Of a stretch of DNA of 64,000 bases, positions 7,506 to 16,948 are shown one piece after another. The first letter of the stretch is position 1. Each line of letters begins with the position of its first letter. The stretch is taken from NCBI GenBank assembly GCA_017443945.1, contig JAFSXS010000068.1:28156-92155 (forward strand), read 5' to 3'. The notes beneath the pieces were generated by a model that was not told the DNA's origin, made no database searches, and worked only from the letters and a program-made list of their open reading frames with translations. A program made the translations under genes and the position numbers. This DNA is from Synergistaceae bacterium (GTDB taxonomy: Bacteria > Synergistota > Synergistia > Synergistales > Aminobacteriaceae).

Positions 7506-9563
7506 ATGAAGAAAAAAGATAAATTGCTTTCACTCGATAAAGTAAAGAAGATTCCAGATAAATATATTCAAGTTCCGTTAGTGCCTGCGTGGGTCTTGCT
7601 GCCGTTATGGTTTATTTCGCTAGCACTGCCGAATCTCGTATATTCGGGCGTAAAATTTGCTGATACTTTGCACGTTATAAAATGGACAGTTACGGGCGTT
7701 CCGATTGCAATAGCTGTATTAGTTGCGGGCGTGAGACTCTTAATTTACGGACGGGACAAAATTAGATTCAAGATAGATTTGTTTGCGCTTGTGTGGGCGT
7801 TGTTGCTTGCTTATGCAGTCTTACAAACTTTATGGGTAAAATTATTTTCGCCGACTGGTTATGTTCTCGAAATGGTTTGCTTTGTAGCTGTGTGGGCATT
7901 TTACGTAATAAGTGTCGCTTCATTTCCTGATAATGCATTGCGTTATGTCTTGATATTAGGGAATCTCAACGCCGCTATTAACGTTTTATATGCCGAGCTT
8001 CAGATTAGAAATTTAAATGATTTCTCGTTTCTTAACGGGACAATTTTTGAGTCGTTAAAGCAGTTTAGCTCGATAATTTTGCCGACTCCAGGAAATTATA
8101 TCGGAAACACAGCACAGCAAAATATGTTTGGTTTATGGGCGGCTGTAGGTGTGCTAGGAGCGATTTATTTATTTGTCTATGACGCATGGAGAAATGACTC
8201 AAGCGAACACGGGAAAAAAATTTATTTGCCTGCTGTAAGTCTTGCATTAGGCGTTATCAGCATGAAATTTGCGGTACTCAACGAGAATATTTTATTTGCG
8301 GTCTTGGCCGTAATATTTTTGCTGGGAGCTTTTGTGCTTGCATTTGTTCTCGGCAATGATAAACGGGTCTATTACAGCGTATTTATATTATTCTTGGCTG
8401 CGATAAATTTATGGGGCCTGCTTAATTCAACGAGCAGATCCGGTTTTCTTGCACTTGTGAGCGGTTCTCTTGTGATGTTGATTATTGCTGCATGGAAATT
8501 TAACCGCAATTATGTAATTAGATTCGGAGCTGTATTGATTGTCTTAGCTGCTGTCTTCTGGGTCTCAACAAGTTCAAGCCGTGCAGGTGGACTCGTCGAG
8601 AAAACAGCTGATATAATCGAACACGCAGAAAATATCGGAAATCGCCGCGGAATTTGGATGACTTCATATGCTATGTTAATGGAACACCCGAAAGGAGTCG
8701 GCACAGGACAATATAAATGGCATTATCTAGAGGCACAGCGCGAAGGATTCAAGACTGTTACATCAGATTGGTACACGTGGCAATATACACATTGGGCGCA
8801 TAATGAGTTTTTGCAGTGGTTCTGCGAGGGCGGATGGATCGGCGGAATTATATTAATTGTCATGTATTTGACGTGGTTTATTCCGGCGTTAATGGGATTG
8901 ATTAAGCGTCAGGAAATAAATATAAATGCTGTCTGGGCACTTGGTTTAACGTCTCTGATAACTTTTTGTGCGATATTTACTCGGCCGTTTCACAGAATCG
9001 AAAATATGGTATGGATTACGCTAGCATTTGCATTGTCGAATCGTGAATTTATCAGCGAGAAATTTAAATTTACTGCCTTCAAGTCAAAAAGTTTCATGAA
9101 TCTAATCGGACTCGTTTGCATTGTCTCATCGATTGCCGGAATATTATATATCTCTGACGGAATCTACGGAAATTATGTCTTGCGTCAGGCCTTATCGACT
9201 CAGAATCCTAGCGTTCAAATAGCTTTACTTGAGGAGGCCGCAAAACATCCGATAGTTTACGAGGAAGCGCAGAGAAATATCGGTTATCACTATATACAAT
9301 TAGGCGAGCAGACAAACGACAGAGATTTACTCGCGAAAGGCTTTAATACTTTATGGGGGCATTTCAACAGGGAGCCGCACTCGGAAGACATTTCAAGACT
9401 GTTAAATTTTGCGCAGAAATATCAAGTTCAGGGTGCATTAATAGAAATTGTCAGCTACTTCAAGCCGGGGACTTATCATTTAGTGAGACAAAGGCACAAG
9501 ACTCCAGAAGGCCAGGAATTTGACGCGCTTGTTTTAGCGAACGGCCCGGAACCGGGGAAATAA
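7506..9563 (+). CDS. Wzy_C-type O-antigen ligase/polymerase-like membrane protein
   Basis: 685 aa with about 12 membrane segments over residues 25-560 and a soluble C-terminal tail of about 120 residues that looks TPR-like. The Wzy_C signature is present: NSTSRSGFLALVSG, then a large periplasmic loop with GVGTGQYKWHY and HWAHNEFLQWF. This superfamily includes O-antigen ligases (WaaL), Wzy polymerases and PglL/PilO-type protein O-oligosaccharyltransferases. Its last base is the first base of the gspJ start codon. That coupling to pseudopilin genes leads me to suggest glycosylation of a pseudopilin or secreted protein. Enzyme subtype is not decidable from sequence alone. Confidence 0.8.
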   Translation: MKKKDKLLSLDKVKKIPDKYIQVPLVPAWVLLPLWFISLALPNLVYSGVKFADTLHVIKWTVTGVPIAIAVLVAGVRLLIYGRDKIRFKIDLFALVWALLLAYAVLQTLWVKLFSPTGYVLEMVCFVAVWAFYVISVASFPDNALRYVLILGNLNAAINVLYAELQIRNLNDFSFLNGTIFESLKQFSSIILPTPGNYIGNTAQQNMFGLWAAVGVLGAIYLFVYDAWRNDSSEHGKKIYLPAVSLALGVISMKFAVLNENILFAVLAVIFLLGAFVLAFVLGNDKRVYYSVFILFLAAINLWGLLNSTSRSGFLALVSGSLVMLIIAAWKFNRNYVIRFGAVLIVLAAVFWVSTSSSRAGGLVEKTADIIEHAENIGNRRGIWMTSYAMLMEHPKGVGTGQYKWHYLEAQREGFKTVTSDWYTWQYTHWAHNEFLQWFCEGGWIGGIILIVMYLTWFIPALMGLIKRQEININAVWALGLTSLITFCAIFTRPFHRIENMVWITLAFALSNREFISEKFKFTAFKSKSFMNLIGLVCIVSSIAGILYISDGIYGNYVLRQALSTQNPSVQIALLEEAAKHPIVYEEAQRNIGYHYIQLGEQTNDRDLLAKGFNTLWGHFNREPHSEDISRLLNFAQKYQVQGALIEIVSYFKPGTYHLVRQRHKTPEGQEFDALVLANGPEPGK

Positions 9564-10201
9564 TGAAAAAAGGTTTTACACTCATAGAAATATTAGTTGC
9601 TGTGATGCTTACGGGATTGTTAGCGAGTCTTGCGCTGGCTCCCGTAGTTTTTACAGTGAGAAGGGTTGTAGAGACTCAAGAAGAATACGCCGACATTTCA
9701 GCGTTGCAAAGGACTATGAATTTTATAGCGCGTGATTTAAATTCTGCCATGAGATTAGCAGCAAACGTGATAACTATAATAGATCATGAATCAATGGGAA
9801 ATAGAGATGACGATACTTTAATGATTATGAGCACTGCTCCTGTTATTCAAGGAATGCCGGCGGGGACTCTCGTTTATAAGCTCGAAGAAGGCGGAATCGC
9901 GCATAATAATATAATTCCCGGTCTTTACAGATGGGTAATTCCCGGTAAAGCTCCTAACGCTGTGAAAGTTGATGACTTAACCGGCGAAAATGGACAGCTA
10001 GTTTTACCATATGTTACTGCATTTAATGTTGAAGTCCCTACTAACGCGCGCAAAGATGACAACAAGAAAGATTTTGCGGGCCCTCTTCCAAAGGGTTTAT
10101 ACATAAAAATTTCCCGCAGAAAATTAGATTCTCAGCAGGGAGTAAATAATAATGAAGCAAATAATTTTGACGAACTCGAAAGCGTTATCGTTTTCCCGTA
10201 A
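9563..10201 (+). CDS. gspJ: Type II secretion minor pseudopilin GspJ-like
   Basis: 212 aa with a class III prepilin leader: MKKG then FTLIEILVAVMLTGLLASLA, cleavage between G4 and F5 and Glu at +5. The length, the long soluble domain and the position before gspK fit GspJ, part of the I-J-K tip complex of the pseudopilus. It overlaps gspK by 50 bp. The assignment to J rather than I rests on length and gene order. Confidence 0.78.
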   Translation: MKKGFTLIEILVAVMLTGLLASLALAPVVFTVRRVVETQEEYADISALQRTMNFIARDLNSAMRLAANVITIIDHESMGNRDDDTLMIMSTAPVIQGMPAGTLVYKLEEGGIAHNNIIPGLYRWVIPGKAPNAVKVDDLTGENGQLVLPYVTAFNVEVPTNARKDDNKKDFAGPLPKGLYIKISRRKLDSQQGVNNNEANNFDELESVIVFP

Positions 10202-11105
10202 AAAATCGGGCTTTGTCCTCGTAAGCGTCTTAATGCTGGGAGTATTATTAATCTCATGTGCAACGGCCTTCAGCTGGTTTGTACGAGCTCAGGTAAGGAG
10301 CATAGGCCAAGAACGTAACGCAATCGCAAGCAGAACAATGGCAAATGTTTTATCAAATGCCGTATTAAGTGCATTGACTCAAGTTGCAGCACAGACAAAT
10401 TATGACAGTCCCGCCGATCAAAGGTGGTACAAGCCTTTTATTTTGCCTCTGGGTGAACTTGGAATCTGGGTCGTACAAATTACGCCGTTAGATGACAAAA
10501 TCCCGTTGAGAAATCTATTTTTGCCCGACGGAAATACTTTAAGGCGCGAAATTTCAGAAGTATGGCAGGAATTATGGCGAAAGCTCGGAAAAAGTGAATT
10601 ATCAGAGTACTTGCTTGATTTCATTGACAGAAATAATAAGCCCAGAGTCGGAAGTGCAGAACGCGACGAATTTATTAACCGCCCGCCTTATGATGTGTCA
10701 GAGTTATTATTAATGAGCCGTGATATTCCCATTGAAATTTTATTTGGTGCTGAAGGTAAAAAAGGTTTTGTCGATTACTGCACAATCTACAGCGACGGAA
10801 AAATTAATATAAACGTTGCCCCCGTTGAAGTAATGGAATTAATGCCCGGCTTCGATGTAGGAGACACAGCAGCAAGAATCGCACGCATTAGAGTTGATGA
10901 ACCGTTCAAAAATTTATCTGACCTTCAAAAAGTTGCTGGAGCTTCGGCCAAGACTACGAATAAATTAATGAATCTAATCGGGTTCAAGAGCCGTTATTTT
11001 CTGCTCAAAATTGAATGTCTTGACGATTCTGGCAACGGCGGTAAAGCATTTAATATAATATTAGACAGAACAACAAAGCAAATAGTTAAATGGGAGGAGT
11101 CATGA
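10152..11105 (+). CDS. gspK: Type II secretion minor pseudopilin GspK
   Basis: 317 aa. The hydrophobic N-terminus is preceded by RKKSG|FVLVSVLML; it lacks the +5 Glu, as GspK proteins do. The large soluble domain contains LRNLFLPDGN, DFIDRNNKPR and a late helix-hairpin-helix-like KININVAPVEVMELMPGF, all typical of the T2SSK family. GspK caps the pseudopilus. The ATG at 10152 has a GGGAG upstream and gives a 50-bp overlap with gspJ; no better downstream start exists. A leader of 18-19 residues before the cleavage site is longer than usual but acceptable. Confidence 0.85.
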   Translation: MKQIILTNSKALSFSRKKSGFVLVSVLMLGVLLISCATAFSWFVRAQVRSIGQERNAIASRTMANVLSNAVLSALTQVAAQTNYDSPADQRWYKPFILPLGELGIWVVQITPLDDKIPLRNLFLPDGNTLRREISEVWQELWRKLGKSELSEYLLDFIDRNNKPRVGSAERDEFINRPPYDVSELLLMSRDIPIEILFGAEGKKGFVDYCTIYSDGKININVAPVEVMELMPGFDVGDTAARIARIRVDEPFKNLSDLQKVAGASAKTTNKLMNLIGFKSRYFLLKIECLDDSGNGGKAFNIILDRTTKQIVKWEES

Positions 11106-12373
11106 AGATAGATTTATTTAGCAGGAAGACCGGCGATAATTTCAGCAATACAGAATTTCGCAGAATAATCGACGTACACGAAAAAGCATTTGACGAGGAC
11201 AAAGGCGAAGAACTCGAAGAAAACCGCAAGGCCATAAGAATAATTGCATCAAGTTTAGACGTAAGAAAAAATTTTATTACGTTAGTCCCTATGAAATCGC
11301 TTTCACTTGAAGATTTTGCGTTCCCGTTTTCAGGAAATACAAAGATTCGCGAGGCCTTAAGACTTCAAGTTATGCCATATTCCGCAGCAGGTGAGCTTGA
11401 GTTATTTCCGGTGATAATTAATAAGTCCGGGCGTTCAGTTAATGGCGTTGTCTGGTATGTGTCGCCGGAAGAATTAAATTTGCCTAGTTTCTCATATGAG
11501 TCAAAGTCGGTAAATAAAATTTGGCCTGCTCCCTTGCCGTTTATCTCGCGCTTGAAAGACTATAACGGGACGGGCGTAACAATGTGGATTGACGAAGAAA
11601 ATATCTGCTCGCTTTTATGGCAGAATAATAAACCGGTTTTATATCGCTGGCGTAAAGCTGAAGGCGAAGACTCAGAGTCAAAAGAGTTAGCTTGGTACGA
11701 TAATTACTGCAAATCACGTGAAATCGAGCGGGGCGGAAATTTTGTCGTGAATGTTGCCGGCGATAATGACGAGGACGACGAGGAGTCTAATAAAGAATTT
11801 CGCGACATGATAAATGAAAGTCTCAAAATTTGCCCATGGATTAACAATATAAATTTATCACGTTCAGCACTTGAGGGAGCTATTGATTTAGAGCGCAATA
11901 TAAAATTTTTGACTCGTGCTGCCGGGTGGTTATTTATTCTGGGAGTCATTGCGATATCGGCGAGTCTCTTGCGTTGGAATCAGCTTCAATCACAAATACA
12001 GGAAATAAGGACTCGCGGCGAAAAAATTTATCGTCAAACTTTTGACCCTCAGCACACAGGAAGAATCGCAAACCCTGTAGTCCTTGCGCGTGATAAAATT
12101 GACTCTCTCACTAATACCGGCCCCGTTGGACATCCGATTAATGACGTGCTTGCTGATTTAGGCGAAATTTTCAAGAATAACAGCATGGATATAACACTTG
12201 ATATAATTCGTTATAATTCAGATGGCATTGACTGCACCGGAGTTGCTCCTGACATGAGCACTGTATTGACGTTCAGAAAGGCTTGGGAAAATTATGCGAA
12301 ACTCTCACAAGTCGATAACACGCAGTTTGTGTCGGGTATAGGCTATAGATTTGATATGCGCGTAAGGTGGTAG
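11102..12373 (+). CDS. gspL: Type II secretion inner-membrane platform protein GspL-like
   Basis: 423 aa from the ATG at 11102; an in-frame ATG at 11090 lies within the GGAGG and is less likely. Residues 1-250 would be the cytoplasmic actin-like domain that recruits GspE, one membrane helix follows (AAGWLFILGVIAISASLL, about 271-288), then a periplasmic ferredoxin-like domain. A strongly acidic stretch (DNDEDDEE, near residue 221) is unusual. Identity rests on topology and position between K and M; sequence conservation of GspL is always low. It overlaps gspK and gspM by a few bases. Confidence 0.72.
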   Translation: MKIDLFSRKTGDNFSNTEFRRIIDVHEKAFDEDKGEELEENRKAIRIIASSLDVRKNFITLVPMKSLSLEDFAFPFSGNTKIREALRLQVMPYSAAGELELFPVIINKSGRSVNGVVWYVSPEELNLPSFSYESKSVNKIWPAPLPFISRLKDYNGTGVTMWIDEENICSLLWQNNKPVLYRWRKAEGEDSESKELAWYDNYCKSREIERGGNFVVNVAGDNDEDDEESNKEFRDMINESLKICPWINNINLSRSALEGAIDLERNIKFLTRAAGWLFILGVIAISASLLRWNQLQSQIQEIRTRGEKIYRQTFDPQHTGRIANPVVLARDKIDSLTNTGPVGHPINDVLADLGEIFKNNSMDITLDIIRYNSDGIDCTGVAPDMSTVLTFRKAWENYAKLSQVDNTQFVSGIGYRFDMRVRW

Positions 12374-12876
12374 AAAAATTGAATCTCGAACAGTTAATTA
12401 ATAACATAAAGAGTATTGCACGCGGTGAAGCTGCCGGAAGTATAAAATTTGTCGCAGTAATTATATTGACTCTTGCTGTCTGGCTGGGGGTCTTGATTAT
12501 TAACAGCTGGTCATCACAGAGTCAAGTTAATTTACGCGCGCAGCAGTCAAGATTGAGAACGCTTTTATCTCTTGCTGACGAGTACAAAGCAATTGCACCC
12601 AAGAACGCAAATAATGCACCTGCAAATGTTGATGTCCCGACAGTTTTTGCGCAGGTCTCTGAACGTATGGAGCTGGGCAGCAGAGTCAATCGAATCACAC
12701 CCGATGGCCGCAATCAATCAGTAGAAATTAATAGACTCTACGCAGAAGAATTTACGGAATTGCAAAGCCTTCTTGCAGCACGTGGAGTAAGAATCATAGC
12801 TCTTGAACTTCGCGCACTTCCGGCGGGGCAGGAGAGATTATTTACAATTTCAGCTATAATAGGACCGATGAATTAA
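12367..12876 (+). CDS. gspM: Type II secretion platform protein GspM-like
   Basis: 169 aa from a GTG overlapping the gspL stop. A short cytoplasmic segment, one membrane helix (VAVIILTLAVWLGVLII, about residues 29-45), a coiled-coil stretch (SQVNLRAQQSRLRTLL) and a small periplasmic domain match GspM/PilO topology. It would dimerise with GspL in the inner-membrane platform. The assignment comes from topology and gene order. Confidence 0.7.
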   Translation: MVEKLNLEQLINNIKSIARGEAAGSIKFVAVIILTLAVWLGVLIINSWSSQSQVNLRAQQSRLRTLLSLADEYKAIAPKNANNAPANVDVPTVFAQVSERMELGSRVNRITPDGRNQSVEINRLYAEEFTELQSLLAARGVRIIALELRALPAGQERLFTISAIIGPMN

Positions 12877-12879
12877 ATC

Positions 12880-13458
12880 ATGAAACGTTCACTAATAAAT
12901 GTCATAAAAATTTTATTACTGCTTGCGGGATTTGTTTACGCTTTATGGGTATTTCTGCCATATCGTGAAGTCGGAAATTTTGTGATGTCGTTAGCTCATT
13001 CGCAGTTAAATTCGCGGGGAATGCGTGTAAACTGGTCTGACGTTTCCGGCGAGTCTGACGGCTTCACAGTAAGTAATTTGACTCTTAACGGCGTTGTAAA
13101 TCTTTCGTTCAGTTCAATAACGATAAGGCCGAGAATTTTAGCAAGCATTCTGAGTCTTGGTGCTGTAGCTGATATAAATTTTAAGGCTGCTAACATGAGA
13201 CTCGGACAAAATTTTAATTTCGGGGACGGCAGATTTTTATTGACAGCTGGAAGACGTGAAATTTTGCTTGAACAGTTGCGGACTAACGGAGATTTTGCGA
13301 TTAACGGATATTTAACGATTGACCCTGCACGAGCCAGAATCGGACGGGCCGACGCACAATTGAATTTCCCGAAAGAGTTTGCAGATAATTTGAATCTCGT
13401 CAAAAACTTTTTACCGTTAGTGCAAGAGGGCGAACGCTGGTATTTAAGGAGGCAGTAA
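12880..13458 (+). CDS. gspN: Type II secretion protein GspN-like
   Basis: 192 aa with an N-terminal membrane anchor (IKILLLLAGFVYALWVFLPY) and a beta-rich periplasmic domain. The sequence LPYREVGNFVMSLA followed by NWSDVSGESDGFTVSNLTL resembles the GspN/AsmA-like family, in which a membrane-anchored beta-strand repeat protein is carried by a subset of type II systems. It sits between gspM and gspC with 3- and 6-bp gaps. The role of GspN is poorly understood even in model systems. Confidence 0.65.
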   Translation: MKRSLINVIKILLLLAGFVYALWVFLPYREVGNFVMSLAHSQLNSRGMRVNWSDVSGESDGFTVSNLTLNGVVNLSFSSITIRPRILASILSLGAVADINFKAANMRLGQNFNFGDGRFLLTAGRREILLEQLRTNGDFAINGYLTIDPARARIGRADAQLNFPKEFADNLNLVKNFLPLVQEGERWYLRRQ

Positions 13459-13464
13459 CAAAAA

Positions 13465-14451
13465 ATGTTAGATAGATTAAGTAGATTAAGAGACGCTCTG
13501 CAATCCTCACGCAGAAAAAAAATAAAATCTGACAAGGATAACAATAATAAGCAGTCAGGAGGAAAAATTTATCAGACTTGGCTAATTATTTTGCCGCTTT
13601 TAATGGGACTTGCTGCCGGCCGTCTTGCAGGTGTGGGACTCGGTTATGGTCTTGATTTTCTCGCGGGAAATTCCGGCGTTGTTGATAGTGCAGTAGAGGG
13701 AAATTATACGGACTCTGATAAATCATCGGGGCAAAATAGGGGATTCACAGATTTTCTTGCGTCTAACCCTTTTCACATTTCTCCGCAAAAAATAGTGTCA
13801 AATGATTCTGCACCGGTTGTCTCTCAAGAAGTCAAGCCGCCCGAACCTCCAAGCACGTTAGATAATGTAATCTTAAGGGGGACTTTTCCGGGCATTAGCG
13901 CATGGTTCGAGAAAGACGGCAAATTAGAATTAGTCTTAGTCGGCAGAGAGTTAGAACGCTGGAAATTAACGAGCGTCAATTATCGTGAAGCAATTTTTAC
14001 TCAAGGCAAAAGACGCATAACAAAGCGCATGGTTTACGGACCTGTCAAAACAGCAGCAAAGCCCGCACCCAAACCAGCACCCAAGCCGAGCAATACTCCC
14101 GCACCGACCGGAAATATAATCGCAGCAGATCCCGGAAAAAAACAGGACGGACAAATTTCAAGCGAATTAGTGAGTCAGCTCGTGCAGAATCCTTTTGACG
14201 AGTTGAAGCGCATTAGAATCCGTCCCAATGAAAGCGCAGGAGGACTCGAAGTGCAATGGATTCAGAATGAAAGTATCTTAAAGCGTCTGGGCGTTCAAAA
14301 GGGTGATATTATCAGGTCTGTTAATGGGATCCCGTTTACAAACATGGGAGATATAGCAAATTCTATTAATTCGCTGATGAACAGTGAAAGATTTGACGTT
14401 GAAGTAACACGTAAAGGCGAGTCGACGGCCTTGCGTTATGTCGTAAAATAA
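13465..14451 (+). CDS. gspC: Type II secretion protein GspC with PDZ domain
   Basis: 328 aa. A basic cytoplasmic N-terminus, one membrane helix (about residues 36-62), a homology-region-like domain (LDNVILRGTFPGISAWFE through KRRITKRMVYG), a Pro/Ala/Lys linker (KPAPKPAPKPSNTPAP) and a C-terminal PDZ domain (ILKRLGVQKGDIIRSVNG) follow in the order known for GspC. GspC links the inner-membrane platform to the secretin N0 domain and takes part in substrate recruitment. The stop codon overlaps the ATG of the next pseudopilin gene. Confidence 0.85.
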   Translation: MLDRLSRLRDALQSSRRKKIKSDKDNNNKQSGGKIYQTWLIILPLLMGLAAGRLAGVGLGYGLDFLAGNSGVVDSAVEGNYTDSDKSSGQNRGFTDFLASNPFHISPQKIVSNDSAPVVSQEVKPPEPPSTLDNVILRGTFPGISAWFEKDGKLELVLVGRELERWKLTSVNYREAIFTQGKRRITKRMVYGPVKTAAKPAPKPAPKPSNTPAPTGNIIAADPGKKQDGQISSELVSQLVQNPFDELKRIRIRPNESAGGLEVQWIQNESILKRLGVQKGDIIRSVNGIPFTNMGDIANSINSLMNSERFDVEVTRKGESTALRYVVK

Positions 14452-14789
14452 TGAGAAAATTTAAGCGCGGTTTTACATTAATGGAGGTGCTTGTCTCTGT
14501 TGCGATTGCTGGACTCGTTATTTCCGGCGGATTTAGATTAATTGCGATGTCATATAAATTGCTTGGTGAACTTCAGACGGAGCGCGAATTAATTTCAGCA
14601 GCAGAAAAAATTTGGCTCAGATTCAAAATTGATAGCGATATGCCCGATAACGGAACAGACGACGAGACAAAAATATCATGGCGCAGTGATAATATTTCTA
14701 TACCGATTGACGATTACGAATTAAAATATAAACGCGTTACTGTTACTATAGAGTCAGGCCGTTCGACTATTATATATGTTGCCGAATGA
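14451..14789 (+). CDS. gspI: Type II secretion minor pseudopilin GspI-like
   Basis: 112 aa with a prepilin leader MRKFKRG then FTLMEVLVSVAIAGLVISGG (Glu at +5). Small size and the MEVLVSVAI form of the helix are typical of GspI. The soluble part is rich in charged residues and ends in a beta-strand. It overlaps gspC by 1 bp. A 55-bp gap separates it from gspD, the largest gap inside the operon. Confidence 0.75.
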   Translation: MRKFKRGFTLMEVLVSVAIAGLVISGGFRLIAMSYKLLGELQTERELISAAEKIWLRFKIDSDMPDNGTDDETKISWRSDNISIPIDDYELKYKRVTVTIESGRSTIIYVAE

Positions 14790-14844
14790 ATTAATTTTGT
14801 AGTATTATCATGTATTGAATAAGGGACGGGGGATGTTGTAAATT

Positions 14845-16944
14845 TTGAGAAAAAAATTTTTGCTTATATTATTATTTATAGCGTTAATAGTTGATTTATC
14901 GGGAGTAAATGCCGAGTCAGCTACAAGGAGCGTCAACAGGAGAACGAATCCGGCTCCGGCACCATCAGCACCAGCACCAGCCGCACAGCCGCAATCAGGA
15001 CAAGGGGACGCAATGACTCCAGAGCAGGAACAAGCATTAATGGATTCTGCTGCAGCAATGAGAAGAGCAGGACTCGTGCAATTTAACTTCAAAGATTTTG
15101 ACCTAGTTAGATTCATGCGCTTTATGTCAGAAGTCTTGCAGGAAAATATAATTGTGCCTCCGAATATAAATTCAAAGATTACTATAATTTCGCCTCATCC
15201 TGTTACTATAACTGAAGCGCGCGAAATAATGCTTTCGACTCTGCAAATGTATAATTTCTCGTTACAGAACATGGGCAGTTATTCAATAGTTCGTCAGGGC
15301 GGTAATAGTCCCTCTCCTGATGTTTTTCGCGGTAGAGCAGGCCCCGAACCAGGCGAACAGACAGTAACTTATATAGTGCCGATTGATTATGTAACGATTG
15401 AAAGTTTATTACCGGCGATTCAACAGGCTTTCGGATCGACTCTTGTAGCTCTTGCAGTAGGTAACGGACGAGATATTTTATTGCAGGGACGCGCGGTTGA
15501 TGTTCATAAAGGTGTAGAGCTGATACGCAAAATGGATACTCCTCAAAGCGCAAGACTCAGCCGTACATTTGAGATTAAAGACGGGGACGCAGCAACAATC
15601 GCAGCACAGTTAAACGCCGTCGCGCAGTCAAATGGGCCGTTACAGGGATTAAACGCGATCGCCGACGTTCCCAGCAAAAAAGTTATAGTTGTAGGAAGTT
15701 CAAGCGCAATCGATAAAGCAGCAAGAATCATAAAAGATTTAGACGTTAACCCGCAAATCGGCGACTTTCACATTTATAAATTGAAGAATATCGACGCAAC
15801 CGCCGCGGCTGAACAGGTCGGGAAGGTTTTAGCTTCGACAAATACAATGTTAGGAGCTGACTCGGCGAAATTTACTGCTGCTGTTGTTCCTGATGTTGCT
15901 ACAAACAGTTTAATTTTTGCGGCGACTCAGAGACAATATGACGCACTTGTGCCGATTCTTGACGCTATTGACGTTCAGCCGAGACAAATTTTACTGCGGG
16001 GCTTTATTGCAGAAATCAACGTTACAAATCTTGATAGAAACGGTATAGACTGGTCAATTGTAGGCGGCCAGATGTGGGACGATTTATTATTAGGCGGTAA
16101 TATGTCGCTCGGAGAAGGTTCCGTCCCTTCACAATTTATGACATGGTTCAATGATTTGTCAAAGCGTGAGGAATTACTCGAACGAAACGGATCTACATAT
16201 ACAGTTACAAATTATAACCCGATGGCTTTAATGTATGCCACGATTGAATTATTGAAACGTTATGACGCTGTTAATGTTTTGTCCGTCCCGCGTTTAATGT
16301 GCACTGACAACAAAGAAAGCACGTTCAAAGTCGGAAATGTTATCCCAGTCATGAAGGGTTCAACGTCTGATTTGACGAATCCAAACTCTATACAGAATAA
16401 TTATGATTATAAGGATACGGGCTTGACTCTTACTGTTACTCCTCACATAAGAAGCGGAAATCTTGTCGCAATGGACATCAAGCAGACTACAGAAGACGTT
16501 ATGTCAGCGTCAGGAGTTACGACACCGACAACATCAAAGCGCGAAGTTGTAACATCTGTTGTAGTTGCTGACGGCGAGACAATTATTTTAGGCGGAATGA
16601 TTAAGGAAACAGAAAGATCCATGCGTCGTAAAGTTCCGGGCTTGTCTTATATTCCGTTGATAGGCGGTTTATTTCAGAAGTTGTCAAAGGAAAAGGAAAA
16701 AGTTGATTTCGTTATATTCTTGACTCCTCAAATTATCGAGTCGCCAGAAGAAATGAGACACGCAACAATGAGAGCAGCAGGTTTCGCAAGAGGTTTTGTG
16801 TCGCCTGATATGAGCTTTGACGTAAATACTTTAATGCCCGACAACGCAAGACCGGAATTAACAACTATCGGAGCCAGCCCCGTAGAAGCTGATATTGACG
16901 CGAGATTTAGAGATTTGTATCAGCGCAGCCTCAGGAGGAAATAA
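14845..16944 (+). CDS. gspD: Type II secretion outer-membrane secretin GspD
   Basis: 699 aa from a TTG. A signal peptide (MRKKFLLILLFIALIVDLSG, cleavage near residue 26) is followed by a Pro/Ala linker, an N0 domain (about 75-150), N1 (about 173-232), N2 and N3 (about 238-377), and the secretin core (about 380-640). The core contains VPRLMCTDNKESTFKVG and the C-terminal VPGLSYIPLIGGLF signature. This forms the outer-membrane pore and is direct evidence for a two-membrane envelope. No pilotin gene is seen nearby. Confidence 0.95.
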   Translation: MRKKFLLILLFIALIVDLSGVNAESATRSVNRRTNPAPAPSAPAPAAQPQSGQGDAMTPEQEQALMDSAAAMRRAGLVQFNFKDFDLVRFMRFMSEVLQENIIVPPNINSKITIISPHPVTITEAREIMLSTLQMYNFSLQNMGSYSIVRQGGNSPSPDVFRGRAGPEPGEQTVTYIVPIDYVTIESLLPAIQQAFGSTLVALAVGNGRDILLQGRAVDVHKGVELIRKMDTPQSARLSRTFEIKDGDAATIAAQLNAVAQSNGPLQGLNAIADVPSKKVIVVGSSSAIDKAARIIKDLDVNPQIGDFHIYKLKNIDATAAAEQVGKVLASTNTMLGADSAKFTAAVVPDVATNSLIFAATQRQYDALVPILDAIDVQPRQILLRGFIAEINVTNLDRNGIDWSIVGGQMWDDLLLGGNMSLGEGSVPSQFMTWFNDLSKREELLERNGSTYTVTNYNPMALMYATIELLKRYDAVNVLSVPRLMCTDNKESTFKVGNVIPVMKGSTSDLTNPNSIQNNYDYKDTGLTLTVTPHIRSGNLVAMDIKQTTEDVMSASGVTTPTTSKREVVTSVVVADGETIILGGMIKETERSMRRKVPGLSYIPLIGGLFQKLSKEKEKVDFVIFLTPQIIESPEEMRHATMRAAGFARGFVSPDMSFDVNTLMPDNARPELTTIGASPVEADIDARFRDLYQRSLRRK

Positions 16945-16948
16945 TTTA